A DNA stretch of 64,000 bases from Saccharomyces mikatae IFO 1815 (Eukaryota > Ascomycota > Saccharomycetes > Saccharomycetales > Saccharomycetaceae). The DNA lies in assembly GCF_947241705.1 (NCBI RefSeq), contig NC_079258.1:124001-188000 (forward strand), given 5' to 3'. A program made the position numbers and the translations under genes. Positions 31,310-40,257 of this stretch are shown here, piece by piece. Position 1 is the stretch's first letter. Every line of letters begins with the position of its first letter. The notes beneath the pieces are model-generated. The model saw nothing but the letters and a program-made list of their open reading frames with translations, had not been told where the DNA came from and did no database searches.

Positions 31310-31759
31310 ACTAGCAAAATCGAATATCAAATACTCCACCCAGCAAACTCCTTAAGTTGCAATAGCAATGAAACGGCAATACTAACTTGATTAATCATGC
31401 CTTTATTTGTTGCCAAAATATAACTGAAGTCTGAATAAACATCTAAGAGAAGAAGTAGTTTATTTCAAAGTTTTGTGTATCAACTTGATAGTAACTATTT
31501 AGGGATGCTCTCAAGTTTGTTGTGATACAGTACAAAATGTATTACATGTCTATAGCATCCGCATTATCATGTCAGAAGCGTATGTTTGTGTCACTTTTGC
31601 GGCTTGGTGTATCCTTACATAATTTATCGACAGAACTCTTTCTACTGACACAGGAAAGCCGCACGGTGAAAATCAGGGTCTAGGGGAAGGACGTTAATTC
31701 TTGGCGATAAGGTAAAAAAGAAAGCTTTCAACGTCATTAAAGTCCGTTCTTATTTTTTT
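31310..31759. other. SRD1 5' flank
   Basis: 450 bp upstream of SRD1 and up to the first delta. No gene recognised. Confidence 0.4.
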
Positions 31760-32093
31760 TGAGATAATGGTGGAGTTTGATGTAATTGTTGGGATTCCAT
31801 TTTTTTTGTAAGGCAATAATATTAGGTATGCAGATATACTAGAAGTTCTCCTCAGGGATTTAGGAATCCATATAAGGGAATCTGCAATTCTACACAATTC
31901 TATAAACATTATTATCATCGTTTTATATGTTGTTATTCATTTATCCTATTACATTATCAATCCTTGCGTTTCAGCTTCCACTAATTTAGATGACTATATC
32001 TCATCATTTGCGTCATCTTCTAACACCGTATATGATAATATACTAGTAGTATGACTACTAGTTAGTAGATGATAGTTGATTTATATTACAACA
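31760..32093 (-). mobile_element. Solo delta (Ty1/Ty2) LTR, full length
   Basis: 334 bp from TGAGATAATGG to TATTACAACA (TG...CA on the minus strand), with all delta landmarks including the block containing CCTATTACATTATCAATCC. No matching 5-bp duplication is visible at its edges, and it directly abuts a truncated tau LTR. This suggests it was inserted into tau or rearranged by recombination. Confidence 0.9.
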
Positions 32094-32097
32094 AAAT

Positions 32098-32351
32098 CAG
32101 AGTGTTGATGATGATAATTTGGTGATAACTCATCTTCTTATATACTAAGTTCTGGACAATTAATAGATCTTTATCTTATTAGTGCAGGAAATTCTATAAT
32201 TAGAATTTCCCTACTCCAATTTAATTGGTATCACCATAAGAATGTTAGTATTAATTTACCCAACATTATTAGTATCATGTTAAAGAATATTCGTCATCAA
32301 CTACAACAATTTATATGAATAAATGTATAGTAGTAATCACTTATTCCAACA
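32098..32351 (-). mobile_element. Partial tau (Ty4-family) LTR
   Basis: Minus-oriented tau ending TTATTCCAACA at 32351. It matches the tau copy at 8981-9452 through GATAACTCATCTT...TATATACTAAGTTCTG and ...GAATAAATGTATAG. The other end of tau is missing where the delta at 31760-32093 abuts. Fossil. Confidence 0.7.
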
Positions 32352-32453
32352 ATTATCAACACGTTGAACTTTATGATTCATATATGTTAGCTGTGGTCAC
32401 ATATCTAGAATTGGTGTAGCTTAGCACTCCGCATAGGAGTGGCAGTGATATAG

Positions 32454-32525
32454 AGCGCCGTGGCGCAGTGGAAGCGCGCAGGGCTCATAACCCTGATGTC
32501 CTCGGATCGAAACCGAGCGGCGCTA
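32454..32525 (+). tRNA. Initiator tRNA-Met (CAU anticodon)
   Basis: A 72-nt gene with AGCGCCG...CGGCGCTA. It has the features of yeast initiator tRNA: A1-U72 pairing, the anticodon loop within GGGCTCATAACCC with three G-C pairs below it, and GATCGAAA in place of the usual TTC T-loop. It corresponds to tM(CAU)C (IMT4). A T-rich terminator follows. Confidence 0.97.
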
Positions 32526-32784
32526 ATTTTTTTATATCCTTACAAACATATGTGTGTTATATTATCCACTGTCAAAATTCTGGAATGATTTAAGTATCTC
32601 TTGCTCACCGGGAAAATGAGAGGAACATCATTTGTTTCACCTTCTAAAAAAAAAATATGTGATAATAACATATTCTTTCCTGGTAGAACTATTTTCAAAG
32701 TACCGGCAAGTTATAAGAACGCACTTGGCAACAATAACGTCTAGCTAGACTATAATGAGAATTCAGTTGGTCTTAAAATAAATG
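32526..32784. other. Spacer between tRNA-Met and an old delta
   Basis: About 260 bp of AT-rich sequence with no recognised feature beyond the tRNA terminator. Confidence 0.4.
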
Positions 32785-32957
32785 CAGGGATTCCATCGTT
32801 TGAGTGAATGATATATTATTAGACATACATATCATGCTAGATTTCTTTTCAAGGATATAGGAATTCACGAAAAGAAGATGAATGACGTTATCATTGCCTC
32901 TTTGTTCTATACTTTGTCGTATCGCATTATTAATTCTTGCTTTCACCTTTCACTAAC
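32785..32957 (-). mobile_element. Very old delta LTR remnant
   Basis: Recognisable only through scattered delta landmarks (GGGATTCCATCG, TTTTCAAGGATATAGGAATTC, GCATTATTAATTCTTGC). Much more diverged than the deltas at 31760 and 33136, hence an early insertion. It lies on the 3' side of tRNA-Lys. Confidence 0.6.
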
Positions 32958-33001
32958 TTGTTACCATTTTTCGTGCCGCCTTTGATATAGGTAAAAATAA
33001 A

Positions 33002-33074
33002 AGCCCTGTAGGGGGCTCGAACCCCTAACCTTATGATTAAGAGTCATACGCGCTACCGATTGCGCCAACAAGGC
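33002..33074 (-). tRNA. tRNA-Lys (CUU anticodon)
   Basis: A 73-nt minus-strand gene, 5' GCCTTGTTGGCGCAATCGG, anticodon loop ACTCTTAAT (CTT), T-loop TTCGAGC, 3' CAGGGCT. It matches yeast tK(CUU). It is transcribed towards tRNA-Met, which is in convergent orientation. Confidence 0.97.
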
Positions 33075-33135
33075 TCTTGAATTTGATATTGAACCTCGTT
33101 GAAATTCATGTTGTGCAAGTATTTGGGGAACTCCT

Positions 33136-33466
33136 TGTTGGAAAGAAAATCAAATATCGTCTATCAACTAGTAGTCATACTACTAGTATATTATCATATA
33201 TGGTTTTAGAAGATGACATAAGTTATGAGAAGCGGTCATCGAAATAAGTGGAAGCTGAAATGCAAGGATTGATAATGTAATAGGATAAATGAATAACAAC
33301 ATATAAAACGATGATAATAATGTTTATAGAATTGTCTAGAGTTGCAGATTCCATTTATTGGATTCCTATATCCTCGAGAAGAACTTCTAGTATATCTACA
33401 TACCTAATATTATTGCCTTATTAAAAAATGGAATCTCAACAATTACATCAAAATCCACTTATCCCA
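33136..33466 (+). mobile_element. Solo delta (Ty1/Ty2) LTR, full length
   Basis: 331 bp from TGTTGGAAAGAAAATC to ...CCACTTATCCCA, 61 bp upstream of tRNA-Lys. It is inverted relative to the delta at 31760-32093 and similar to it. No matching target duplication is visible. Tau sequence follows it directly. Confidence 0.88.
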
Positions 33467-33475
33467 AAGATTTTA

Positions 33476-33615
33476 TTATCTATGCTCTGAGTTATGTCTG
33501 GACCATTGAGTTTAATATAACTAATCAGCGTGTGTTTTATATAGATCTCTTATATAAGTTAAGAAAGAACAATTTATTCTTAATTATTACAACTCACTAA
33601 ACCTCTTAATATCAA
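33476..33615 (+). mobile_element. Partial tau (Ty4-family) LTR, 3' half
   Basis: Matches the 8981-9120 end of the tau LTR in reverse: GTTTAATATAACTAATCAGCG, then TTATTCTTAATTATTACAAC, ending TTAATATCAA. It represents the half of tau that is absent from the copy at 32098-32351. Fossil. Confidence 0.65.
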
Positions 33616-34558
33616 AAAATTCATGCTTCTATTTTTTCAGTTTACTTTTTTTTGGGTTTTATATTCGTTAGTTGACCAAGGAAAAAAGAGGAGAGAACCT
33701 AAACATAAAATTTCCGTTCGTATTTTAACGAGTAGTTTGGCAAATACAAAAATTGGTATTGGCAGGCTGTCTTGAAGACCGTCATCGTTTTGGCTCAGTT
33801 CTACAAATAAGGTTACAGAGATTTAAGTATTAAAGCACGCTTGATATTACTAATGAACTTAATTTTAAGGGAGAATCTTCCTAAAAATGATACTGGTGAT
33901 CAGAAAATAAAAGAAAACTTATGATATACTTCTCGCTCTATTATTAGGAAAGAGTATCTTGAATTCAAAAAGGCACAAGTCTGACCTTTATTTTGCCTTT
34001 GATCCCACTTTCATCTAAGCTAATAAATGAAATGAAAAGGAATTCCAAAACAACTATTCGGACATAAGTAAAACGCGCTGGAGGCTGTCATATGGTGCTT
34101 GACTGACCTCATCTCGACATAAATTTAACTTGGTAATGTAAACGCAGATTGTTAAAAATGGACTTAAAAATTCCGCTTGCAGAAAGACATAAAAAGAAGT
34201 TTTGTAGAGATTAGTACAAATTGATGTGCAATTGTACTGTTAACTGATATATCTTCTTACAATCTTCATAATGAATATTTCAATTGGCATGCAGAGGATC
34301 TTTCTCTGTGTCTCCGGAATAGCATTGGGGATAGGGATCTTACTTTTTTACACGTGAACATTCCGAGATCTTGACTCTGATAGAATAAAGGTATTCTATA
34401 TGCAGAGAATTAACAGTGAAGTAATGCGATATCATATTCGATAGATACGACTAAGACGCTTTCAACCTCAACTATAATTGTTTAATTGATTATATTTTAG
34501 AAGACTTTTCACAATTAGTCTAAGAGATATACTACATCAAGAAGAAGAAAAAATAATA
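33616..34558. other. MAK32 5' flanking region
   Basis: About 940 bp without a known gene. It holds a 28-codon ATG frame at 34271-34357 (+) whose product would be mostly hydrophobic, and A/G-rich leader sequence just before MAK32. Confidence 0.4.
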
Positions 34559-35638
34559 ATGAACTCGACAGACACGAAAAGCCTAGTCATCACTAACGGC
34601 ATGTTTATCATCGATGATATCGAACGCGGTAGTTGTAATATTCACTATAAAAACATCCCAGGAGGCGGTGGAACCTTTGCCATTTTGGGTGCATGTATTA
34701 TATCGCCAAGCCATGCGACTTCCAAAGGTTTGAAATGGATAGTGGACAGAGGCTCTGACTTTCCAGAGGAGGTTACAAGGGAGATAGAGTCTTGGGGAAC
34801 CGATGCGAAATTTCGAGATGATTTTGATAGATTAACTACCAAGGGGTTAAATTATTATGAGGGAGATAATGATTTAAGAAAGTTCAAGTTTTTGACTCCA
34901 AAGAAGCAGATTAACGTTGATGATTGGGTTGCCACATTTGGACGGGAAGTCATCGATGAAATCCATACCTTTCATCTTTTATGTTCTGGATCTAGATGCC
35001 TGGAGATAATTGACGATTTGCTACGGGTAAAAAGTACAAAAAGTTTAAAACCAGTCGTAATTTGGGAACCCTTCCCAGACCTTTGCGACTTTGACCATCA
35101 GAGTGATATTAAAAGTGTAGTGCAGAGAGACGATGTTATAATAATATTATCTCCAAATGCCGAAGAATCAAATCGCTTATTTGGCCTGCATGACAAAGAA
35201 CCGACTAGTTTGGAAGAATGTCTCAAATTAGCACATTATTTCGATGACTTCATGAATGAAAATAATATGTGTGTTCTAAGATGTGGCTCCCTCGGAAGTT
35301 TATCAATAAGCGAAAAGGTTGCAGATAAGCGATGCTATGAGTATTTTCCAGCGTACCATTCCAAAACTCAATCGAAAGTAGTAGACCCCACTGGTGGGGG
35401 AAACTCATTTCTTGGTGGTTTTGCAATTGCTTACGCTTTAACGGGAAGCTTAAGTACTGCCAGCATATGTGGCAACATTGCGGCAAGCGCAATCATTGAG
35501 CAAACTGGGATACCAAGGTATGATCCCATCGAGAGAACTTGGAATGGGGTCACTTTGTTGGAAAGACTTACATTTTACCTTTCGCAGTTTTGCCTTCGAT
35601 ACGATATTGGTGAAGTTTACGAAAGTCTATCACAATGA
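34559..35638 (+). CDS. MAK32: PfkB-like protein Mak32
   Basis: A 359-residue protein of the PfkB sugar-kinase fold, known in S. cerevisiae for keeping L-A double-stranded RNA virus particles structurally stable. An N-terminal GGGGTFAILGA glycine block and a C-terminal signature 2-like segment DPTGGGNSFLGGFAIAYAL (276-294) are visible. In true PfkB kinases the latter reads GAGD; here N282 occupies the catalytic-base position, so kinase activity is unlikely. It ends 72 bp before the convergent PET18. Confidence 0.93.
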   Translation: MNSTDTKSLVITNGMFIIDDIERGSCNIHYKNIPGGGGTFAILGACIISPSHATSKGLKWIVDRGSDFPEEVTREIESWGTDAKFRDDFDRLTTKGLNYYEGDNDLRKFKFLTPKKQINVDDWVATFGREVIDEIHTFHLLCSGSRCLEIIDDLLRVKSTKSLKPVVIWEPFPDLCDFDHQSDIKSVVQRDDVIIILSPNAEESNRLFGLHDKEPTSLEECLKLAHYFDDFMNENNMCVLRCGSLGSLSISEKVADKRCYEYFPAYHSKTQSKVVDPTGGGNSFLGGFAIAYALTGSLSTASICGNIAASAIIEQTGIPRYDPIERTWNGVTLLERLTFYLSQFCLRYDIGEVYESLSQ

Positions 35639-35710
35639 TTTTATCAACTCCTGTTCTTTACTGTATTGGTGTACATATATGTTATATAGATATCTACATA
35701 TCATCTGAGA

Positions 35711-36358
35711 TTAAATGTTACAACAGGAATCGAAAAACTCGTGCTCAAATTGTGAAGCCTTTACAAATATGCTCTCGACTTCTTCAATTGGGAACTTGTC
35801 AACTTCAGCCTTCAAAAATTCACACCAGGTTTGGAAATGTTCCCCGTCATGTAAATCAATCCATTTTTGGTACTTCCAGTGCAAGTCTGGGGCTCTGGGG
35901 GTATCACGAGCCCACCCCCAATAAAGTTCTTCAGCAACCCACAAAGTGGTTATCAAGGAAGCCCATGTAATTGAGCTATCTTTTCTGAGATCATTTATGA
36001 ACTCAAGGTAAGCATCAACACCGGGAATTGCCTTATTATTGAACTTAACTCTTTCCTCTTCGGTAAGGGATGGTGCCAATAATTCTAGGCAGTCATGAAA
36101 GTATGAGTTCTCGTCATTAGCAAAAAATCCAATCTTTTTGGCCAAGGTAATCAAGGCATGGGAAGTTGGTGCTAAAGAAGTTGTCTTACATATTAACCTT
36201 AAGCTGGTTTCAAAAAATAAAAGATCTTGTGTTAAATAGATGTACAAAGTACGATCATTTAAAGTACCAGAGCATAGCTCTTTAGCAAACTTATGCTCGG
36301 TAGTTTTCTTAACAAGGGTATCGTACTTTTGTAATAGCTTATCAGTAGTGGAACTCAT
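35711..36358 (-). CDS. PET18: TenA-like protein Pet18
   Basis: A 215-residue helical protein of the TenA/Thi-4 (thiaminase II) superfamily. Typical all-helix segments are seen ([40 protein letters not shown]). The active-site Cys that TenA_C enzymes carry in the LLPCxW segment is not visible: the equivalent region reads TTLW. True function is unknown; the name comes from deletions spanning MAK32-PET18-MAK31 that cause petite and killer-loss phenotypes. The frame extends 9 codons upstream only from a TTG; ATG 36358 gives the ortholog length. Confidence 0.93.
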   Translation of the reverse strand: MSSTTDKLLQKYDTLVKKTTEHKFAKELCSGTLNDRTLYIYLTQDLLFFETSLRLICKTTSLAPTSHALITLAKKIGFFANDENSYFHDCLELLAPSLTEEERVKFNNKAIPGVDAYLEFINDLRKDSSITWASLITTLWVAEELYWGWARDTPRAPDLHWKYQKWIDLHDGEHFQTWCEFLKAEVDKFPIEEVESIFVKASQFEHEFFDSCCNI

Positions 36359-36540
36359 TGTTTCTCTTTGCCTGACTGTTAACAAAAATATTAAAGAAGA
36401 TCTTTTTAAATGTGTGTAAAAGTACAGAATAATTGTTTAAGTTTAATTAAGTTTAATGTTCGTTTATATACCTTCCGATGCCAGATTTTGTTTTTTCTGC
36501 CAAGCAACTGTTACTATGGAAACTATTAGAACCATATGCG

Positions 36541-36807
36541 CTAAACAATAGAAGCCATGAATTCAACCTTATTCGCGGTAAGCTGCTGTAACACAGGCTT
36601 ATTAATCATTATAGATTGTAACGAACGTCTCGGAACGCTGACTAAACCCATCATTCGACTACTGGAGCCCATACGTTCCTCAACATGATCTAACAGTAAA
36701 TTCATTTGGGCATCCACCGCAACTAAGCTTCCAACTAGAATACGATCTTCTGTAAGAGAGACTATCAGAGTATTTCCAATAAAATCTGATAGCTTTAAAA
36801 TGTTCAT
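36541..36807 (-). CDS. MAK31: Sm-like subunit Mak31 of the NatC N-acetyltransferase
   Basis: An 88-residue Sm-fold protein. The Sm1-like strand region is ILKLSDFIGNTLIVSLTEDR followed by ILVGSLVAVDAQMNLLLDHV, matching the Sm1 consensus pattern including the Asn near the turn. It is the small subunit of NatC with Mak3 and Mak10, and is required for L-A virus capsid-protein acetylation. Length equals the ortholog. It shares a 233-bp divergent promoter with HTL1. Confidence 0.95.
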   Translation of the reverse strand: MNILKLSDFIGNTLIVSLTEDRILVGSLVAVDAQMNLLLDHVEERMGSSSRMMGLVSVPRRSLQSIMINKPVLQQLTANKVEFMASIV

Positions 36808-37040
36808 GGCGCTTCAGTACTTCTGCGAAGGTTTTTGAACCTTTTTTTAACCTGTCAACTCTACTACTGCACTTGAAATGCTAAAAGTTCATGCATGCAT
36901 TTCGGGAACAATTTGAAAACGAAAAAAATTCCATAGCACATGAATATATGCATAAAAAAAACAGATTTAGAACTATCAAATATGTGATTCAAAAAAAAAA
37001 GGATCAAGCTTTTGATTAAAGAAGAATATCAATACTTTCC

Positions 37041-37277
37041 ATGTCACAGAACAATCCAGTTGGCCAGATGAATCCTGAAAGAACTTACAACAACGTTACA
37101 TTGAAAAATTTGACGGCATTTCAGTTATTATCCCAGAGAGAAAATATATGCGAGTTATTGAACTTGGTTGAAAGCACAGAAAGGCATGATAGTATTATTA
37201 ATCCAGAAAGGCAAAGGAACAGTTTGGAAGAAATGAAAAAAATGCTTGATTTAATACGAAATGAAAAACAAAACTAA
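37041..37277 (+). CDS. HTL1: RSC chromatin-remodelling subunit Htl1
   Basis: A 78-residue protein, MSQNNPVGQMNPERTYNN..., with a predicted helical, Leu-rich centre (LKNLTAFQLLSQRENICELL). It matches the small RSC component Htl1 needed for RSC function at high temperature and correct ploidy. The N- and C-terminal residues differ from S. cerevisiae while the centre is nearly fixed. ATG 37041 is the only sensible start. Confidence 0.95.
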   Translation: MSQNNPVGQMNPERTYNNVTLKNLTAFQLLSQRENICELLNLVESTERHDSIINPERQRNSLEEMKKMLDLIRNEKQN

Positions 37278-37865
37278 GAAAAATAGTATCTAGAAACTGT
37301 AGGTTCTGAATGTTTAAATAATAATGCTGTCTCTCACCAATGGGGGTTTTTAGGGGAGTGTTCAAGTTGACTGAGAGTTGTTACCTGGTACTAAATAGAA
37401 ACTTTGATAAGCATGAACGTGTCTTAAGTTATCAAACACGTTGCTAAACAAGTACTGTATAAAATCGAGTAGCATAGAATAATCATATATTGCTGTATAT
37501 ATTACTGCTTTAGACTGCACTTTTCCCGGGCGGTTTAGGTCAGCTATAAACAATTGTAACCAATTGAAATTAATAGGCAATGACTGAAGAAAAGGGTATC
37601 TGCACCTTGGTAAACTTAGTAAATGCTGACGTAACCTCTGATGGTCATTTGAGCAGGAAAATAGTAAAAAGGCTACTTTACTGTGGAAAAATGACTTTAA
37701 ATTTTTATTAATTATTATATGTGTGCGTGTATATAATGTATTTTGTATATTTCATAAAGAAATTGATATTATGGATTAAGTTTCATTAGTGTGATTACAA
37801 AGAGAAAACCAATGTTTTGAGATGTATCAAGCAAAAAAAGAAGATTAATTAACTCTCGTGCTGCT
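37278..37865. other. Convergent intergenic region HTL1/HSP30
   Basis: 588 bp with 3' ends on both sides. One ATG frame of 43 codons (37580-37711, +, starting MTEEKGICTLVN) is present but has no recognisable domain. No repeat. Confidence 0.4.
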
Positions 37866-38864
37866 CTAAACAGTCTCTTCGACGGCTTGTTCTACTTCAT
37901 GTTCTGGTTCGTGGATGGCAGTCTCTCCAGATGCTCTTGGGCTTTCTGGGTCAACTTCTTTTGTTTCAGGAACCGCATTTTCCACATCATCAACAGCATG
38001 GTGACGAGAGAACCCTTGTGTCAAAGAAAAATTTGGAAACTTACCACTACGGCTAGCTGCGATGACCAAGTAGCATGGATAAATGGCGAATACGCATAAA
38101 TCTAAAACACCATAAAAGATAGCCTCACCATCTGGCTGTATACGGTTACCACCATCGCTTAAACCCCAGCAGATAAAGTACAACCAAACGATTACCATGG
38201 TAGTACATAACATAAGGGCGTTGAACCCTCTAACCTTCAAATTGAAGAATTGACGTTGACATATCACACCCTGTGTAACCAACATGGCAATAGAACCAAT
38301 AGTGTAATAACCCCACTTATAAGTGGACTTTATTAATGAACCTACCAGTAATGAAACAACCCAAAATAAAGTACCCACAATTTGGACTAATAGCGAGTGT
38401 ACCATATCTAAAGCGGAGATATCATCAACCTCACCGGTGGCAGTTGCAGTTAACTCGATCAAAAACAAAAGACATGGCCATGATAAGAACCACGCGATAT
38501 ATTTCGAATAAAAGATTTGCCTGACGCCGGGAACTTCACCAGTTATGGACTTATTAACCTTGACATGGTTGAATTCAGCTTGAACACCAGTCCAACCTAA
38601 ATCAGAAGCATAAGTAAAAAAAGCAAAGAACTCAAAAAAAGCGATCAAAAATGCGGGAGCTAGGGCGTACCTAGTTAACCTAGAAGCTTTATTCTCTGCA
38701 ATAAAGAACATCACAATGTAGCATAACAGAATAAAGGCAAAGACTGCAAAGACTGCCCATAACCAATCAGAACCTCTTTTGGTAATATGCATATCTAACC
38801 CATGTGGAGGATTGAGCCCCAAGGCTTCGTTACGATTTAAAAAGCTTGAGAACGTTTCGTTCAT
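37866..38864 (-). CDS. HSP30: Rhodopsin-like stress membrane protein Hsp30
   Basis: A 332-residue plasma-membrane protein with seven predicted helices (about residues 33-285), of the microbial-rhodopsin-fold family without retinal. In the seventh helix (GVLDLCVFAIYPCYLVIAAS) there is no Lys for Schiff-base formation. The C-terminal ~45 residues are acidic (EVDPESPRASGE, EPEHEVEQAVEE). In yeast it is induced by heat, ethanol and weak acids and limits Pma1 ATPase activity. Full length. Confidence 0.95.
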   Translation of the reverse strand: MNETFSSFLNRNEALGLNPPHGLDMHITKRGSDWLWAVFAVFAFILLCYIVMFFIAENKASRLTRYALAPAFLIAFFEFFAFFTYASDLGWTGVQAEFNHVKVNKSITGEVPGVRQIFYSKYIAWFLSWPCLLFLIELTATATGEVDDISALDMVHSLLVQIVGTLFWVVSLLVGSLIKSTYKWGYYTIGSIAMLVTQGVICQRQFFNLKVRGFNALMLCTTMVIVWLYFICWGLSDGGNRIQPDGEAIFYGVLDLCVFAIYPCYLVIAASRSGKFPNFSLTQGFSRHHAVDDVENAVPETKEVDPESPRASGETAIHEPEHEVEQAVEETV

Positions 38865-40257
38865 TTAGAATATTTTTTTCTTGTAACTAAAAGATGCTAA
38901 GTTTTCTGAACTTGTTGTTTTGTTTTTGTAACTTGTAAAATACTAATTGAGTTACTATTTGATGTAATGTATAGTGAAATGTTTAAGAAACAACAAGATA
39001 TGAGTCTTCAAGTTACAAGTAAAGTTATTGAGAATATACCCAAGCTTATATAGGTTCGTTAGATGCACTATAACATATGGATGAGGTAAGGGATGAAGCA
39101 AATATACTATTCAGATAATAGTAAGTAAGGAGAGCCAACATCCAATCGGGTGGGAACAAAAAATTTCGATGCGATGCTAGAAGATTTCATCCTTGTTAAA
39201 GCGGAAAGGGATGAGTTAATTATGGTAATCACATAAACATACATATGGTGAAAGGGATCGGGATCGGGATATGGCTTTGCTTACTTTAGCCATATCAAAT
39301 ATTCTTACCAAGCACGCTTTCGATGCATTTTTTGCCTTCCGAGAAAATCTCCCTACGGCGCGACCCTTGAAAGTTTCTAGAGGATCTGGAAAAAGGCCAC
39401 CAAAATCGCGCAGGAAACGCAAGGAAAGTAACTCGATATGAATCCAATTGTATGCAACCAAGGTACTGCAAAGATTTTTCATCCCTTTTTGGCAACGTGC
39501 ACTTTAGTCTTCTTCTTATGCCAATGGGGAGATTAGCAACATAGCGTTCATAAGTTAGATTTTTACAACACGGCAAGAAAGATAAATATTCTTCTTACGG
39601 AAAATGGGGATGTGGCATTCAAAAGCACCCACTTTGCTGCCCGATAAATACTACACGGAACGGCATTGAAGTTATTTGAGCGTAATAATAATCTTTGTCG
39701 TCTTTGAGCTTTTTCTTTAAGTCATTGACAACGCAGTAAAATTTGAAACAACGCATATAGCGTAGACTAAAGAGAGTTGCAAAGACAACTTGCATACTAA
39801 ATAAATGCGATTTTTTTACTCTTGAAGCAATAGCGTTGGTTTAGTCTGCCCTTTCTTTTCGTGCCAAACACTTGTTTGTAGGAGACGAAGGAGACGATAG
39901 ATAAATATTTGATGAAGAACAAACAACCTTTATTATCACTAGTTAAATAAAGCGACGGCGAGTATACATCTAAATGCCTTCTCTTGAAAATTGAACTAAC
40001 TTGCGAAAAGTAAAGCCTATTATTTTCTGACTGAGCTGATTTGCCAAACAGAGTACATGGAAGAGTTGAAATACACATAGGGTGAACAAGAATTCAAATA
40101 TCTCTCCAGGTAGTGGGGAAAATCAACCTCCTAAGTATAGGAAGAGCATGTTTTTATCGGAATGATGTAAAGTTTCTGGTTACCGCACGTGATATAAAAG
40201 GGCAGTGTGGTTTATTTTCAACTAAACGTTCCCTTCCACAAGCCTTAAGAGAACATT
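38865..40257. other. HSP30 upstream region / YCR023C 3' flank
   Basis: 1.39 kb with no supported gene. Overlapping short frames around 39216-39576 (minus) correspond to the region of the dubious YCR022C and show no domain. A GATCGGGATCGGGAT repeat lies near 39256. A + strand CACGTG plus TATAAAAG pair is at 40186-40200 (see findings). Confidence 0.45.

Noticed and set aside
37580-37711. 43-codon ATG frame between HTL1 and HSP30
   Set aside because: Chance-length frame in a convergent intergenic region; no domain or hydrophobic segment.
39216-39576. Two overlapping minus-strand frames of about 90 codons (region of dubious YCR022C)
   Set aside because: No domain, overlapping in different frames, and the S. 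cerevisiae counterpart is considered dubious.
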